A stretch of DNA of 64,000 bases. Source: Marinobacter salinexigens. GTDB lineage: Bacteria > Pseudomonadota > Gammaproteobacteria > Pseudomonadales > Oleiphilaceae. The stretch is from NCBI RefSeq assembly GCF_008370345.1, contig NZ_VTUU01000001.1:668223-732222 (forward strand), given 5' to 3'. Position numbers and translations under genes: made by a program. This document shows positions 1 through 8,133 of this stretch, one piece after another (position 1 is the first letter of the stretch; every line of letters starts with the position of its first letter). Below the pieces are notes generated by a model. The model ran no database searches and was not told where the DNA came from. It saw nothing but the letters and a program-made list of their open reading frames with translations.

Positions 1-901
1 GCTGTTGCGATTCAGCTCTCTACCGCCGCGCAAGTTCGACTCTCTTGCCGAATGTGATCCTGAGTTTGATCTTCGTCAGATACTGACTGATGCATCGCTG
101 GAATGGGTAGAGCAGATCGGCCTTGGAGACAGCGCCGGGATGCTGATCAGTAAGGATGACGATTCCCGGATCGTTTTTCTCGCTAACCGGCACCGGAGCG
201 AGGGGCCATACTCGCAGAAGGAACTTCTGCAGATGAATATGCTGGCCCCGCATATCGAGAATGCGGTGGACCTGTTCCATAAGCTGTATCACTCCCGCAC
301 GAGCAATGAAACGCTGACCATGGCTCTGGATCGGGTTAATAAACCCATGGTCGTGTTCAACGAAATGGCACGAATAGTCCAGTGCAATGCCGCGGCGGAA
401 TCCATTCTGCGTTCTCACCCGAGGCTGTTCGTAGACGACCAGGAGGATTCCCGGTTACAGAGTCGGGATGCGGGCTTTAACCGAAAACTCAATGACGCCA
501 TTATCACGAGTATCTTTAACGCCCGGGACGGTGTACAGGACATCATCACACTGTTTGATGAAGCGGATGATGAACGTATAGCGATTTGTATCACGCCGCT
601 GGCCATGGGGGAGCGTGAAAACGGAGAAGCGACCGGGCGCTACGGTGCGCTTGCCGAAGTCATCCCCTTTACGGTTACGGCGCCACCGGATATCGACAAA
701 CTGTGTGAGTTGTTCCAGTGCACACGCAGTGAGGCCCGTATAGCAGGACAGTTGATGCAGGGTGCATCTATCAATGAGATTGCGGAATCAGAGCATTTGT
801 CGGTACACACGGTTCGTGATTACGTTAAAAGCCTGCTTTCCAAAAATGGCTACCGCCGGCAGGCAGAACTGGTGGGTGCTCTGGTTCGTGCGTTGGGGTG
901 A
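1..901 (+). CDS. LuxR-type HTH regulator (5' end outside window)
   Basis: The reading frame is open from the window edge. A TTG at position 5 could start it, but the tandem paralogue downstream is about 70 residues longer at the N-terminus, so the true start probably lies upstream. The last ~65 residues form a LuxR/GerE-type helix-turn-helix (TRSEARIAGQLMQG, then SVHTVRDYVKSLLSK). The N-terminal part resembles the PAS/GAF-like half of this regulator class and carries no recognisable ligand motif. It ends in GTGA, overlapping the next gene's GTG start, so the two are probably translationally coupled. The target is unknown. Confidence 0.8.
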   Translation, partial: LLRFSSLPPRKFDSLAECDPEFDLRQILTDASLEWVEQIGLGDSAGMLISKDDDSRIVFLANRHRSEGPYSQKELLQMNMLAPHIENAVDLFHKLYHSRTSNETLTMALDRVNKPMVVFNEMARIVQCNAAAESILRSHPRLFVDDQEDSRLQSRDAGFNRKLNDAIITSIFNARDGVQDIITLFDEADDERIAICITPLAMGERENGEATGRYGALAEVIPFTVTAPPDIDKLCELFQCTRSEARIAGQLMQGASINEIAESEHLSVHTVRDYVKSLLSKNGYRRQAELVGALVRALG

Positions 902-2004
902 TTTTGGTTAACGATCCTGCCTTGCTACAAACGCTGTACAGCTCGCTGACTGACCGTCAAGGATTTCACGGGTTTCTCGAACAATTGACGGAAGCAGCAA
1001 ATGGCTGTGCCGCGCAATTGGTGGTTATCCGCAAGCAACCGTTGCGGATTGATCACCTATGGCACCATGGCTTGTCCGACGAGTTTCTGGGCTGGTATCT
1101 GGATAACAACATGATTGCCCAGGATGTTGTTTCCAATCATGCAATCCATCAGCCGCCAGGCTTCTTCCAGTCCGCACTGGCACTGTTGCCGGAAAGCAAT
1201 GTTGATGAAGATTACGATAAGTGGGAAAACGATCAGGACATGCTCGATAGTGCCTGGTTTGTGGTTCATTCAACCCAATCCCACTGTCACGTCCTGACCA
1301 TTCAGCGCACGGTTAGCCAGGGGCCTTATCTTGCCGAAGAGCTGAAAGCGCTTGACCGGTTGGTACCGTTTATCCGCCAGGCGGTGCAGATGTATCGGCA
1401 GCTCAGTGAACAGAGACTGGCCGCCAGTTCTCTCTCTGCGGTTATTGATGTATTGCCCGATGCGACGTTTATCCTGGACGACCAGGCTTTGATTCTGCAC
1501 TCGAACCGCGCGGCCAGGTCCCTGGTCAAAAAGGAAACCTGCCTGAAGATCTCGGACCAGCGGCTGAGTTTTGGGGAAAAGGACGTGCAGGACTCTTTTC
1601 TCAGATCTTCCATACAGGTGGTTCGTTCCAGCCATCTTGCTGATGCTGACTATCGGACGGATCTGCTGATTCTGCAACGGGAGACGCGCAGGCCTCTGTT
1701 ACTGGCAATTCGCCCCATTGAAAGCAGCGAGTTGCTGGCCGGCGGTGCGCTGGTCACGGTGTATGACCCTGAGCAGCGGGCACTCCCCAGTGCTGACCTG
1801 ATTGCGGGTTACTTCAATCTCTCACCCATGGAGGCGCAGCTGTGTGCAGACCTGGTGGCTGGACTGAGCCTGAAAGAGGTGGCCGCTCTGCGCCACCGAA
1901 GCGAATCCACGCTGCGCACGTACCTGAAACAGGTTTTTGCTAAAACCGGTTACCACCGTCAGGGTGAACTGGTCAGCGGGATTCTGTCGGCTTTGCTGCA
2001 TTAG
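898..2004 (+). CDS. LuxR-type HTH transcriptional regulator, tandem paralogue
   Basis: This 368-residue protein starts at the GTG that overlaps the previous stop codon by four bases. The C-terminus carries a LuxR-type HTH (LSPMEAQLCADLVAGLSLKEVA, with STLRTYLKQVFAKTGY as the recognition region). The first ~300 residues form a sensory region without transmembrane segments or a receiver aspartate motif, so it is a stand-alone one-component regulator. It shares overall design with the protein upstream (both end in NGYRRQAELVGAL- or TGYHRQGELVSGIL-like tails), which indicates tandem duplication and divergence. An MFS transporter follows 137 bases downstream on the same strand and could be a target; that is inference. 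Confidence 0.85.
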   Translation: MILVNDPALLQTLYSSLTDRQGFHGFLEQLTEAANGCAAQLVVIRKQPLRIDHLWHHGLSDEFLGWYLDNNMIAQDVVSNHAIHQPPGFFQSALALLPESNVDEDYDKWENDQDMLDSAWFVVHSTQSHCHVLTIQRTVSQGPYLAEELKALDRLVPFIRQAVQMYRQLSEQRLAASSLSAVIDVLPDATFILDDQALILHSNRAARSLVKKETCLKISDQRLSFGEKDVQDSFLRSSIQVVRSSHLADADYRTDLLILQRETRRPLLLAIRPIESSELLAGGALVTVYDPEQRALPSADLIAGYFNLSPMEAQLCADLVAGLSLKEVAALRHRSESTLRTYLKQVFAKTGYHRQGELVSGILSALLH

Positions 2005-2140
2005 CCGACCGGTTCCGGTCAGTGCGTTGTTTGCGCAGCTTAGGGTGCTAATTACTATCGTCATAATTGCCTATATGGCATTGCAGACCCAATCCCGAGA
2101 ATGAAGGGTTCTTCCAGCTTTATTACTCGAGGAGCCCAGG

Positions 2141-3352
2141 TTGAACACTCCAGCTGTAACCGGCACATCCCCATCAAGGTTTCGAACCCTCCTTATAGAA
2201 ATTGCGCTTGCCATGGGTGGGTTTGGAATTGGCACCGGTGAGTTCGCCATCATGGGTCTCATGCCAAATGTCGCTCAGGATCTGGGGGTTACTGAACCTC
2301 AGGTTGGGCATCTGATCAGCACCTATGCCCTGGGCGTAGTGGTCGGAGCGCCGATACTGGCAATACTGGGGGCACAACTGTTTCGCCGACAGCTCCTGAT
2401 CCTGCTGATGGTGTTCTATGCCCTGGGTAACCTGGCAAGTTCTATGGCCAGCAATTACGAAACCCTTCTTATCTTCCGCTTTATCGCTGGTTTGCCACAC
2501 GGGGCATATTTTGGCGTAGCCGCCTTGGTGGCAGCGTCTCTGGTACCGGCCAATCAACGAGCCAAGGCTGTTAGCCGCGTAATGATGGGACTAACGTTGG
2601 CCTTGTTGCTGGGTAACCCTCTGGCGACCCTTATGGGGCAATCGTTGGATTGGCGATACGCATTCGGGTTTGTGGGCGTTATTTCGGTAGTCACTGTTCT
2701 GTTGGTCGCCCTGTTTTTACCGAAAGACCCGACCGAAGAAAGACACAGCCCTCTGGGCGAAATCCGGGCCTTCAATCGACCGCAGATCTGGTTGGCACTG
2801 GGTATTGGTGCGGTCGGTTTTGCAGGCCTGTTTGCGGTTTTCAGTTACCTCGCCCCGATACTGCTGGAAGTAACCCGGGTTGATCCTGTCTGGATACCTG
2901 CGGCGCTGGTGGTTTTCGGCCTGGGAGGTTTTGTTGGGAATATCGTCGGAGGCTGGATATTTGATCGTCTGCAGTTTCGGGCTGTTGGCGTCATCCTTAT
3001 TTGCAGCGCTGCGGTACTGGCGGTCTTTCCGTCGACGACCGCTTCCTTGCCCGTCATGCTCGTTGCCTGTTTCATGATCGCCATGATGGTGGCCCTGAGC
3101 CCTGGTCTCCAAACCCATCTCATGGATGTCGCAACCGGAGCACAAACTCTGGCCGCAGCCTCGCATCATGCGGCGTTCAATGTTGCCAACGCCCTAGGGC
3201 CCTGGCTGGGCGGAATGGCCATCACCGCGGGATTTGGCTGGCAGTCTACGGGCTATGTCGGCGCAGCTACAGCCTTTGCCGGATTCCTGATTTTTCTGGT
3301 GGCCTGGAGTAGCAGGCCGCGTGATCCCGAGGCAGCCTGCGAAGCAGCTTGA
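2141..3352 (+). CDS. MFS transporter (AraJ/YdhP-like efflux family)
   Basis: This 403-residue inner-membrane protein has the twelve hydrophobic stretches of the major facilitator superfamily. The first helix contains GIGTGEFAIMGLMPNVAQDLGV, typical of the AraJ/CmlA-like drug:H+ antiporter-1 group, where the GEF/LMP residues are conserved. The TTG start at 2141 is favoured by a GGAG ribosome site about 7 bases upstream (2131-2134) and by the position of the first helix. It probably exports small molecules such as sugars, drugs or metabolites; the substrate cannot be read from sequence. It follows two LuxR regulators on the same strand. Confidence 0.85.
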   Translation: MNTPAVTGTSPSRFRTLLIEIALAMGGFGIGTGEFAIMGLMPNVAQDLGVTEPQVGHLISTYALGVVVGAPILAILGAQLFRRQLLILLMVFYALGNLASSMASNYETLLIFRFIAGLPHGAYFGVAALVAASLVPANQRAKAVSRVMMGLTLALLLGNPLATLMGQSLDWRYAFGFVGVISVVTVLLVALFLPKDPTEERHSPLGEIRAFNRPQIWLALGIGAVGFAGLFAVFSYLAPILLEVTRVDPVWIPAALVVFGLGGFVGNIVGGWIFDRLQFRAVGVILICSAAVLAVFPSTTASLPVMLVACFMIAMMVALSPGLQTHLMDVATGAQTLAAASHHAAFNVANALGPWLGGMAITAGFGWQSTGYVGAATAFAGFLIFLVAWSSRPRDPEAACEAA

Positions 3353-3369
3353 CCGGTTGCTCGCAGATG

Positions 3370-4812
3370 CTAAGTGCCTGATTGCCTGACCGATGAGTCC
3401 TCGTCGGTCCCGGGCCTCGGCAGGGTGACCGATACTTTCAGTCCCAGGCCGTCCGGCCCGGTGTTGAGCCGGATATCGCCCCCCATACCTCTGATCAGAG
3501 TGCGCGCAATAGCAAGCCCGAGGCCTGCACCGCCGGTTTCCCGGCTTCGGGATTGCTCCAGCCGGTAGAAAGGCTCAAACACCTTTTCCCTCTCAGATTC
3601 AGGGATACCGGGTCCGCGATCAATGATCTCAACGGTGGCGTTGCCGGCGTCGGTAGAAAGTCTGACCTCAACGCGCCGCCCATAGGTCACCCCATTCTCA
3701 ACCAGATTGCGCAGTGCACGTTTGACCGCCTGTGGCTGCCCTTGCAGCACGCACCGGGGACTTTCCCGGTACTCCACGGCCATGCCTATATCCTGTAGAT
3801 CCGAGCAGAGGCTATCTAGCAGGGTAGCGATGTCGTAGCGCCGGTATTGCTCGGTTGTGCTGCCGCGAATGAAGTCGAGAGTTGCCTCGGAGAGGGTCTG
3901 CATTTCCTCCAGTGCTGAGAGCAGGCGCTCTTTATCTTCGCCATCGGGCAGCAGTTCCACCCGCAGGCGCATCGACGTGATCGGAGTTCTCAGGTCGTGG
4001 GCGAGTGCAGCCAACAGACGCTCCCGGTCTTTCTGGGCAGCGCTGACCTGATTCTGCATCTGGTTGAAAGCCCGCGTGACCTCTCGAATATCTTCCGGTC
4101 CGCGTTCTTCAATATGCACTTTTTCGCCACGGGCAAAGGCGTGGGCAGCTGAGCTGAGTTCGTTGACCGGCCGGAGGATTCTCCGTATGGCCAGCAATAT
4201 CGTGAGAGTGAGCAGAACAGCCGTAATGCCAACGCTGCTCAGGGTAGCTTTGAGCCAGAGCCATGAAGGAGCCGAAGGCTGTGCACTGGCATTGAACCAT
4301 TGCCCGGACGATAGTGCCAGAGAGGCCTTCAGCACTGGCGGGCATTCCCGTTGCTCATGCTCTTCATTGCGTTCATGATGATCCTCCCTGTCTTCATGTT
4401 TGTCATGTTCGTCGTCTTCATCATGATCAGAGTCGTGGTTCTGGAGGCACGCCAGATTGTCGTTCTCGACGGAAGTGCGTAGCTGATCCCTGGACAGGCT
4501 CAGCTGTGATTGCAGTTGATCGGTGATGGGGGGAGCCCCATCGGAGGTAAGAGCAGGTGACGTATCTATGGTCAGTCGCATGGTCGGGGTTGATAGAGCC
4601 CTCAGAATGCGGCTTTGGCGCTCAGGGTCAGCGGTGTCGAGGAGAGTATACGCATCTGCAAACCGCTCGAGCACATGTTCCTGACTGGCGCTGCGAAGCG
4701 CACCCTGACGCTCACCGGCGAGTATTCCAATGGTAATACCCTGAGCGACCAGCAGGACGACGATTAGGAGCAGGGCCAACTGGCCGCCGGCTCTTTGTGG
4801 CCAGATATTCAT
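3370..4812 (-). CDS. OmpR-system sensor histidine kinase with metal-binding-like periplasmic loop
   Basis: The 480-residue protein has an N-terminal membrane helix (about residues 9-31), a periplasmic region to ~184, a second helix (~190-212), a HAMP domain, a dimerisation domain with H-box AHDLRTP (His272) and a C-terminal HATPase (GPGIPESERE, GLGLAIARTLI). The striking part is residues 122-157. Two cysteines (122 and 157) flank a stretch with seven histidines and about twenty Asp/Glu, including HDEDDEH and EDHHERNEEHE. Such loops in sensor kinases usually bind transition metals or other cations, so a metal signal is inferred. The start overlaps the end of the response-regulator gene by four bases, so the pair is one operon. 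Confidence 0.92.
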   Translation of the reverse strand: MNIWPQRAGGQLALLLIVVLLVAQGITIGILAGERQGALRSASQEHVLERFADAYTLLDTADPERQSRILRALSTPTMRLTIDTSPALTSDGAPPITDQLQSQLSLSRDQLRTSVENDNLACLQNHDSDHDEDDEHDKHEDREDHHERNEEHEQRECPPVLKASLALSSGQWFNASAQPSAPSWLWLKATLSSVGITAVLLTLTILLAIRRILRPVNELSSAAHAFARGEKVHIEERGPEDIREVTRAFNQMQNQVSAAQKDRERLLAALAHDLRTPITSMRLRVELLPDGEDKERLLSALEEMQTLSEATLDFIRGSTTEQYRRYDIATLLDSLCSDLQDIGMAVEYRESPRCVLQGQPQAVKRALRNLVENGVTYGRRVEVRLSTDAGNATVEIIDRGPGIPESEREKVFEPFYRLEQSRSRETGGAGLGLAIARTLIRGMGGDIRLNTGPDGLGLKVSVTLPRPGTDEDSSVRQSGT

Positions 4813-5534
4813 TCCGGCTCTCCCTCAACGGTGGCAATCCACTGGTAACCACCGCCCCAGATTGTCTTGATCAGCTTCGGCCGTCGGGCATCGGGATCGA
4901 TTTTTCGCCGTAACCGGCTGACATGGTTGTCGATACTGCGGTCGAACGCATCGGCTTCACGACCCTGTATCAGATCCATCAGCTGATCCCGTGAAAGCAC
5001 CCGGCCGGCATGTTCGAGAAAGGCGAGCAGTAACTTGTACTCGGCGGTACTCAGCGAAACCTCCACGCCCTCGCCATCAATCAGTTGATGCCTGTCGACA
5101 TCCAGGGTCCAGCCCTCAAATGAGAGTCGTTGACCGGTCATGGCTGCTCGTTGGGGTGGAAGGGCGGCTGTCCGTCTCAGAACGGCCTTGATTCGAGCCA
5201 GCAGTTCCCGGGGATTGAAAGGCTTGGTCAGGTAGTCGTCCGAACCCATTTCCAGGCCGACGATTCGATCGGTGTCTTCGCTCATGGCGGTGAGCAGGAT
5301 GACGGGCAGCTCCGTGTGTTCCCGCAGGTACCGGCACAATATCAGGCCATCATCGCCGGGCATCATAATGTCCAGTACGACCAGATCGACAGCATGGTCT
5401 TTAAGCTGACGTTTCATGGCATCGCCACCATCGGCCAGAAGCACTCGCATGCCATGTTCCTGGAGATACCGCCCGACCAGATCACGAATGTCACGGTGGT
5501 CGTCCACCACCAGAATCATGGGAGAAACGCTCAC
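4809..5534 (-). CDS. OmpR-family response regulator
   Basis: The receiver domain (ILVVDDHRD; phosphoacceptor Asp in LVVLDIMMPGDDG; Lys in LTKPF) is followed by an OmpR/PhoB winged helix ending RSIDNHVSRLRRKI and IKTIWGGGYQW. I chose the GTG at 5534 (MSVSPMILVV), which has a GGGG stretch just upstream. The ATG at 5519 is the alternative and has no ribosome site. The frame stays open further upstream, but those residues are not part of the family. It pairs with the downstream histidine kinase and is divergent from the secreted protein and cytochrome b561, its likely targets given the repeats at 5602-5681. Confidence 0.92.
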   Translation of the reverse strand: MSVSPMILVVDDHRDIRDLVGRYLQEHGMRVLLADGGDAMKRQLKDHAVDLVVLDIMMPGDDGLILCRYLREHTELPVILLTAMSEDTDRIVGLEMGSDDYLTKPFNPRELLARIKAVLRRTAALPPQRAAMTGQRLSFEGWTLDVDRHQLIDGEGVEVSLSTAEYKLLLAFLEHAGRVLSRDQLMDLIQGREADAFDRSIDNHVSRLRRKIDPDARRPKLIKTIWGGGYQWIATVEGEPE

Positions 5535-5601
5535 TCTCAACCCCGACTGTTTTTTGATCGTTCCGATTATAGGGGAGTAAACCGGGGGCGTGGGAATGAG
5601 G

Positions 5602-5681
5602 TTGTCGTAAATCGTCGTAATTCCCGCTCCCGCGACAAATTGCGACAAAACCGCCGAGGGACGGAGATATCTCTGCGACAG
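5602..5681. promoter_or_regulatory. Phased repeats, probable response-regulator operator
   Basis: TTGTCGTAA (5602-5610) is followed ten bases later by TCGTCGTAA (5612-5620). In opposite orientation, GCGACAAAT (5632-5640) is followed ten bases on by GCGACAAAA (5642-5650), and GCGACAG occurs at 5675-5681. Direct repeats one helical turn apart are the normal layout of OmpR/PhoB-family binding sites. They lie between the regulator gene and the divergent secreted-protein gene. That the adjacent regulator binds here is inference. Confidence 0.55.
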
Positions 5682-5751
5682 TTTATTGATGGAATGGCAC
5701 TCCACAGGCCGATGCCTGATATTTCGATTCAACCCGGAAAGGAGTTCTTGT

Positions 5752-6096
5752 ATGAAAAAGACTACGGCACTGATCGCCCTGACGTCGGTTGCAATGCTAA
5801 ACGTTTTGCCAGTGACTGCGTCTGCGGACGATGATCGTTGGGAAAATGAACGACATGAATACCGTCGCAACGAAGGATCCATGGGTGGCCGGTTTGAGCA
5901 GTACAGCGCTGAGGAAATGCGCATCATGGCCCACGGCAGGGCATTGCAAAGATTTGGCCCTGGGGTGCAGGTAGCCATGAATGAAACGGTTGATGGTACT
6001 TATCGGGTGGAACTGCGTGACAGCGAGAAAAACCTGATACGTGAGCACGAATTCAACTGTTTTGGAGATCCGGTGCGGGACCCTCGTAAGGACTGA
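5752..6096 (+). CDS. Small secreted PepSY-like protein
   Basis: This 114-residue protein starts at the ATG with AAAGGAG at 5738-5744. Residues 1-23 are a signal peptide (MKKTTALIALTSVAMLNVLPVTASA). The mature part begins with charged, Asp/His/Arg-rich sequence (DDDRWENERHEYRRNE). It then has a short alpha/beta region (YSAEEMRIMAHGRALQRFGPGVQVAMNETVDGTYRVELRD) resembling the PepSY-like fold found beside bacterial two-component systems. It is divergent from the OmpR-type pair and followed by cytochrome b561, so it is probably a periplasmic output or modulator of that system. Function is inferred only from context. Confidence 0.75.
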   Translation: MKKTTALIALTSVAMLNVLPVTASADDDRWENERHEYRRNEGSMGGRFEQYSAEEMRIMAHGRALQRFGPGVQVAMNETVDGTYRVELRDSEKNLIREHEFNCFGDPVRDPRKD

Positions 6097-6160
6097 GCCC
6101 CATGAATATGAGTTGGAGCCCGGAATCGGGTATCCCGGACTGTCCCGAAGGAGATCGATG

Positions 6161-6685
6161 ATGAGTATGATGGACGCTGAAAATCGCTACGGGGCTGTTT
6201 CCCGGGCTTTACACTGGTCTATGGCCATATTGTTGCTGGTAAATCTGAGCTCCGAGGTTTGGTTTGAAGCACTGGAACACAGTCGCTCGGAGGCCGACCT
6301 GATGGTCTGGCACCAGACCCTGGGGATTGCTGTCTTCGGATTGCTTTTGATCCGCATAGCCTGGCGCTGGCTGAATCATTCAAAGATATCGTTGCCAGAA
6401 AACTGGGCGAGGGTGGCCAGGTTGGGGCACTTTGTCCTCTACGGTCTGATGGTTTTCATGCCGTTGTCCGGGGTGGCTGTTTCGCTGGGTGAAGGCGATC
6501 CGGTATCCTTTTTCGGATGGATGATCTTTACGCCGGGACCGGAAACCGAGTGGCTCGAGGAGGTCGGTGAAGACCTGCACGAAGCCCTGGCAACCGGTTT
6601 CTGGATCATGATCGGTCTTCATGTTGCAGCAGCGCTAGTTCATCAGTACTGGCTTGGTGACCGTGTCATGAAGCGTATGGCCTGA
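6161..6685 (+). CDS. Cytochrome b561 family protein
   Basis: About 174 residues with four transmembrane helices. It opens with the family signature NRYGAVSRALHWSMAILLLVNL, whose His is a haem ligand, and has further conserved histidines in VWHQTLGIAVFG, LGHFVLYGLMVFMPLSGVAVS and GLHVAAALVHQYWLGDRVMKRM. The ATG at 6161 has GAAGGAG about 8 bases upstream; an ATG at 6158 is also possible. Cytochromes of this type are dihaem quinol-linked electron carriers of the inner membrane. With the preceding PepSY-like protein it probably forms a two-gene operon under the divergent two-component system. Confidence 0.88.
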   Translation: MSMMDAENRYGAVSRALHWSMAILLLVNLSSEVWFEALEHSRSEADLMVWHQTLGIAVFGLLLIRIAWRWLNHSKISLPENWARVARLGHFVLYGLMVFMPLSGVAVSLGEGDPVSFFGWMIFTPGPETEWLEEVGEDLHEALATGFWIMIGLHVAAALVHQYWLGDRVMKRMA

Positions 6686-6692
6686 CTGACAG

Positions 6693-7103
6693 TCAGATTA
6701 CCTTGCCCCTGAGGGCCTTGGTCTGCCCCCGACGGGTTTTGCTATCCACTCGTCTGCGCTGGGAAGCCTTGGTGGGCCGGGTTGCCCGCCGGGCTTTCTG
6801 CTGCTTCACGGCTTCCTGAATCAGCGCCTTCAGGCGCTCCAGCGCATCTTCCCGGTTCTGTTCATAGGTTCGGAAGGACTGTGCCTTGATAATGATAACG
6901 CCGTCCTTGGTCATGCGCTGGTCGGATAACGCCATCAGCCGTTCCTTGTAGAACGGCGGCAGCGTGGAGTGTGGTACGTCAAAACGCAGGTGAACCGCCG
7001 AGGCTACCTTGTTGACGTTCTGGCCTCCGGCTCCCTGAGCGCGGATCTGCGTGATCTGTATTTCCCAGTCGGCTATTTCTACGGCGTTTGAAATTTTCAG
7101 CAT
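6693..7103 (-). CDS. arfB: Alternative ribosome-rescue factor ArfB (peptidyl-tRNA hydrolase)
   Basis: 136 residues containing the class-I release-factor catalytic loop GAGGQNVNKV (GGQ at residues 26-28), then the basic C-terminal tail (KQQKARRATRPTKASQRRRVDSKTRRGQTK-like) that enters the mRNA channel of stalled ribosomes. Length and layout match ArfB/YaeJ. It frees peptides from ribosomes stalled on truncated mRNAs. It lies 8 bases downstream of the diguanylate cyclase gene on the same strand and may be co-transcribed with it. Confidence 0.93.
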   Translation of the reverse strand: MLKISNAVEIADWEIQITQIRAQGAGGQNVNKVASAVHLRFDVPHSTLPPFYKERLMALSDQRMTKDGVIIIKAQSFRTYEQNREDALERLKALIQEAVKQQKARRATRPTKASQRRRVDSKTRRGQTKALRGKVI

Positions 7104-7111
7104 GGTGTCAT

Positions 7112-8050
7112 TCAGGAACTTATGATCTGGTTCCGGCCACCATTCTTGGCTTCGTATAAGCGTTGGTCGACCATGTCCAGAAAGCGTTTTGGGTTGTCAT
7201 CGCGGCTGGGAATCAGTGTACCAACACCCATGCTTAATGTGACAAGCGGCCCGGTATTATCTCCGCCATGGGGAATCTCCGCCTTTGCCAGCAGTTCCCG
7301 GCAGCGTTCGGCAACGGTCAGGGCCGAGTCTGCATCGGTTTCCGGCAGGATCATGACAAATTCTTCGCCTCCGTATCTGGCGACCAGATCCCTCGAACGC
7401 TTTGCGGCTTTTGATAGCAGGCTTGCAACGGATTTCAGGCATTCGTCTCCCTGCAGATGACCGTGCAGGTCGTTGTACTGCTTGAAGTTGTCGAGGTCCA
7501 TCAGAATGATGGACAGAGGCTGGCTGTTCCGCAGGGCGTGAGTCCAGCTTTCCTCCAGTACGTTATCAAACATCCTTCGGTTGGCGATTCCGGTCAGTCC
7601 ATCCTTGAAAGAGTATTCTTCGAGCTGCTTCTGCAATTCAGCCAGTTCCTGCTCGGTTTTCTTGCGCTCGCTGATGTCGAACATGAAACCGATCAGCGCC
7701 TCGACCTCACCGTCGTCAGTGCGAACAACGTGCACCACATCGCGAATCCAGACGTGATGGCCGTCCTTGTGAAGGGCCCGGTAATCAGCCTCATGATCCA
7801 CACCGGATTGCGACTGGGACACGCAGAAATTCACTACCCATTCACGATCTTCAGGATGCATTCGGGTCGCCCAGTCATCCACGCTGACCCAGCTTTCCGG
7901 AGTCCACCCCAGCAGCGCTTCGATCTGCGGCCCGATATAGGCGAACTGCATGGTGTTCCAGTCGATCTTCCAAGGGATGGCCTTGGTTGATTCGAGCAGG
8001 GTTTTGTAGACGGAACTGTTGTCATCCAGCTCGGCGGGTTTTGAGTACAC
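7112..8050 (-). CDS. PAS-GGDEF diguanylate cyclase
   Basis: 312 residues. An N-terminal PAS_3-type fold (about 15-130; FAYIGPQIEALLGWTPE, MHPEDREWVV, HHVWIRDVVHVVRTDDG) is followed by a short coiled linker and a GGDEF domain (~145-312). The active-site motif is GGEEF at 227-231. An inhibitory I-site RSRD (218-221) lies five residues before it, so the enzyme should be active and feedback-inhibited by c-di-GMP. There are no membrane segments, so it is a cytoplasmic sensor. The ligand is unknown. Confidence 0.92.
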   Translation of the reverse strand: MYSKPAELDDNSSVYKTLLESTKAIPWKIDWNTMQFAYIGPQIEALLGWTPESWVSVDDWATRMHPEDREWVVNFCVSQSQSGVDHEADYRALHKDGHHVWIRDVVHVVRTDDGEVEALIGFMFDISERKKTEQELAELQKQLEEYSFKDGLTGIANRRMFDNVLEESWTHALRNSQPLSIILMDLDNFKQYNDLHGHLQGDECLKSVASLLSKAAKRSRDLVARYGGEEFVMILPETDADSALTVAERCRELLAKAEIPHGGDNTGPLVTLSMGVGTLIPSRDDNPKRFLDMVDQRLYEAKNGGRNQIISS

Positions 8051-8133
8051 GGGGCTTTACTCCGGGAGGTGTCTTAAACCCACAACCATAGTGCATTCTG
8101 TCATACAAAAACACTGTTCTGTCGTTGTTGTCG

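Noticed and set aside
3370-4812. Assignment of the kinase as the Fe(II)-sensing BqsS type
   Set aside because: No RExxE motif is present in the periplasmic loop, and the intergenic repeats differ from the BqsR site as I recall it.
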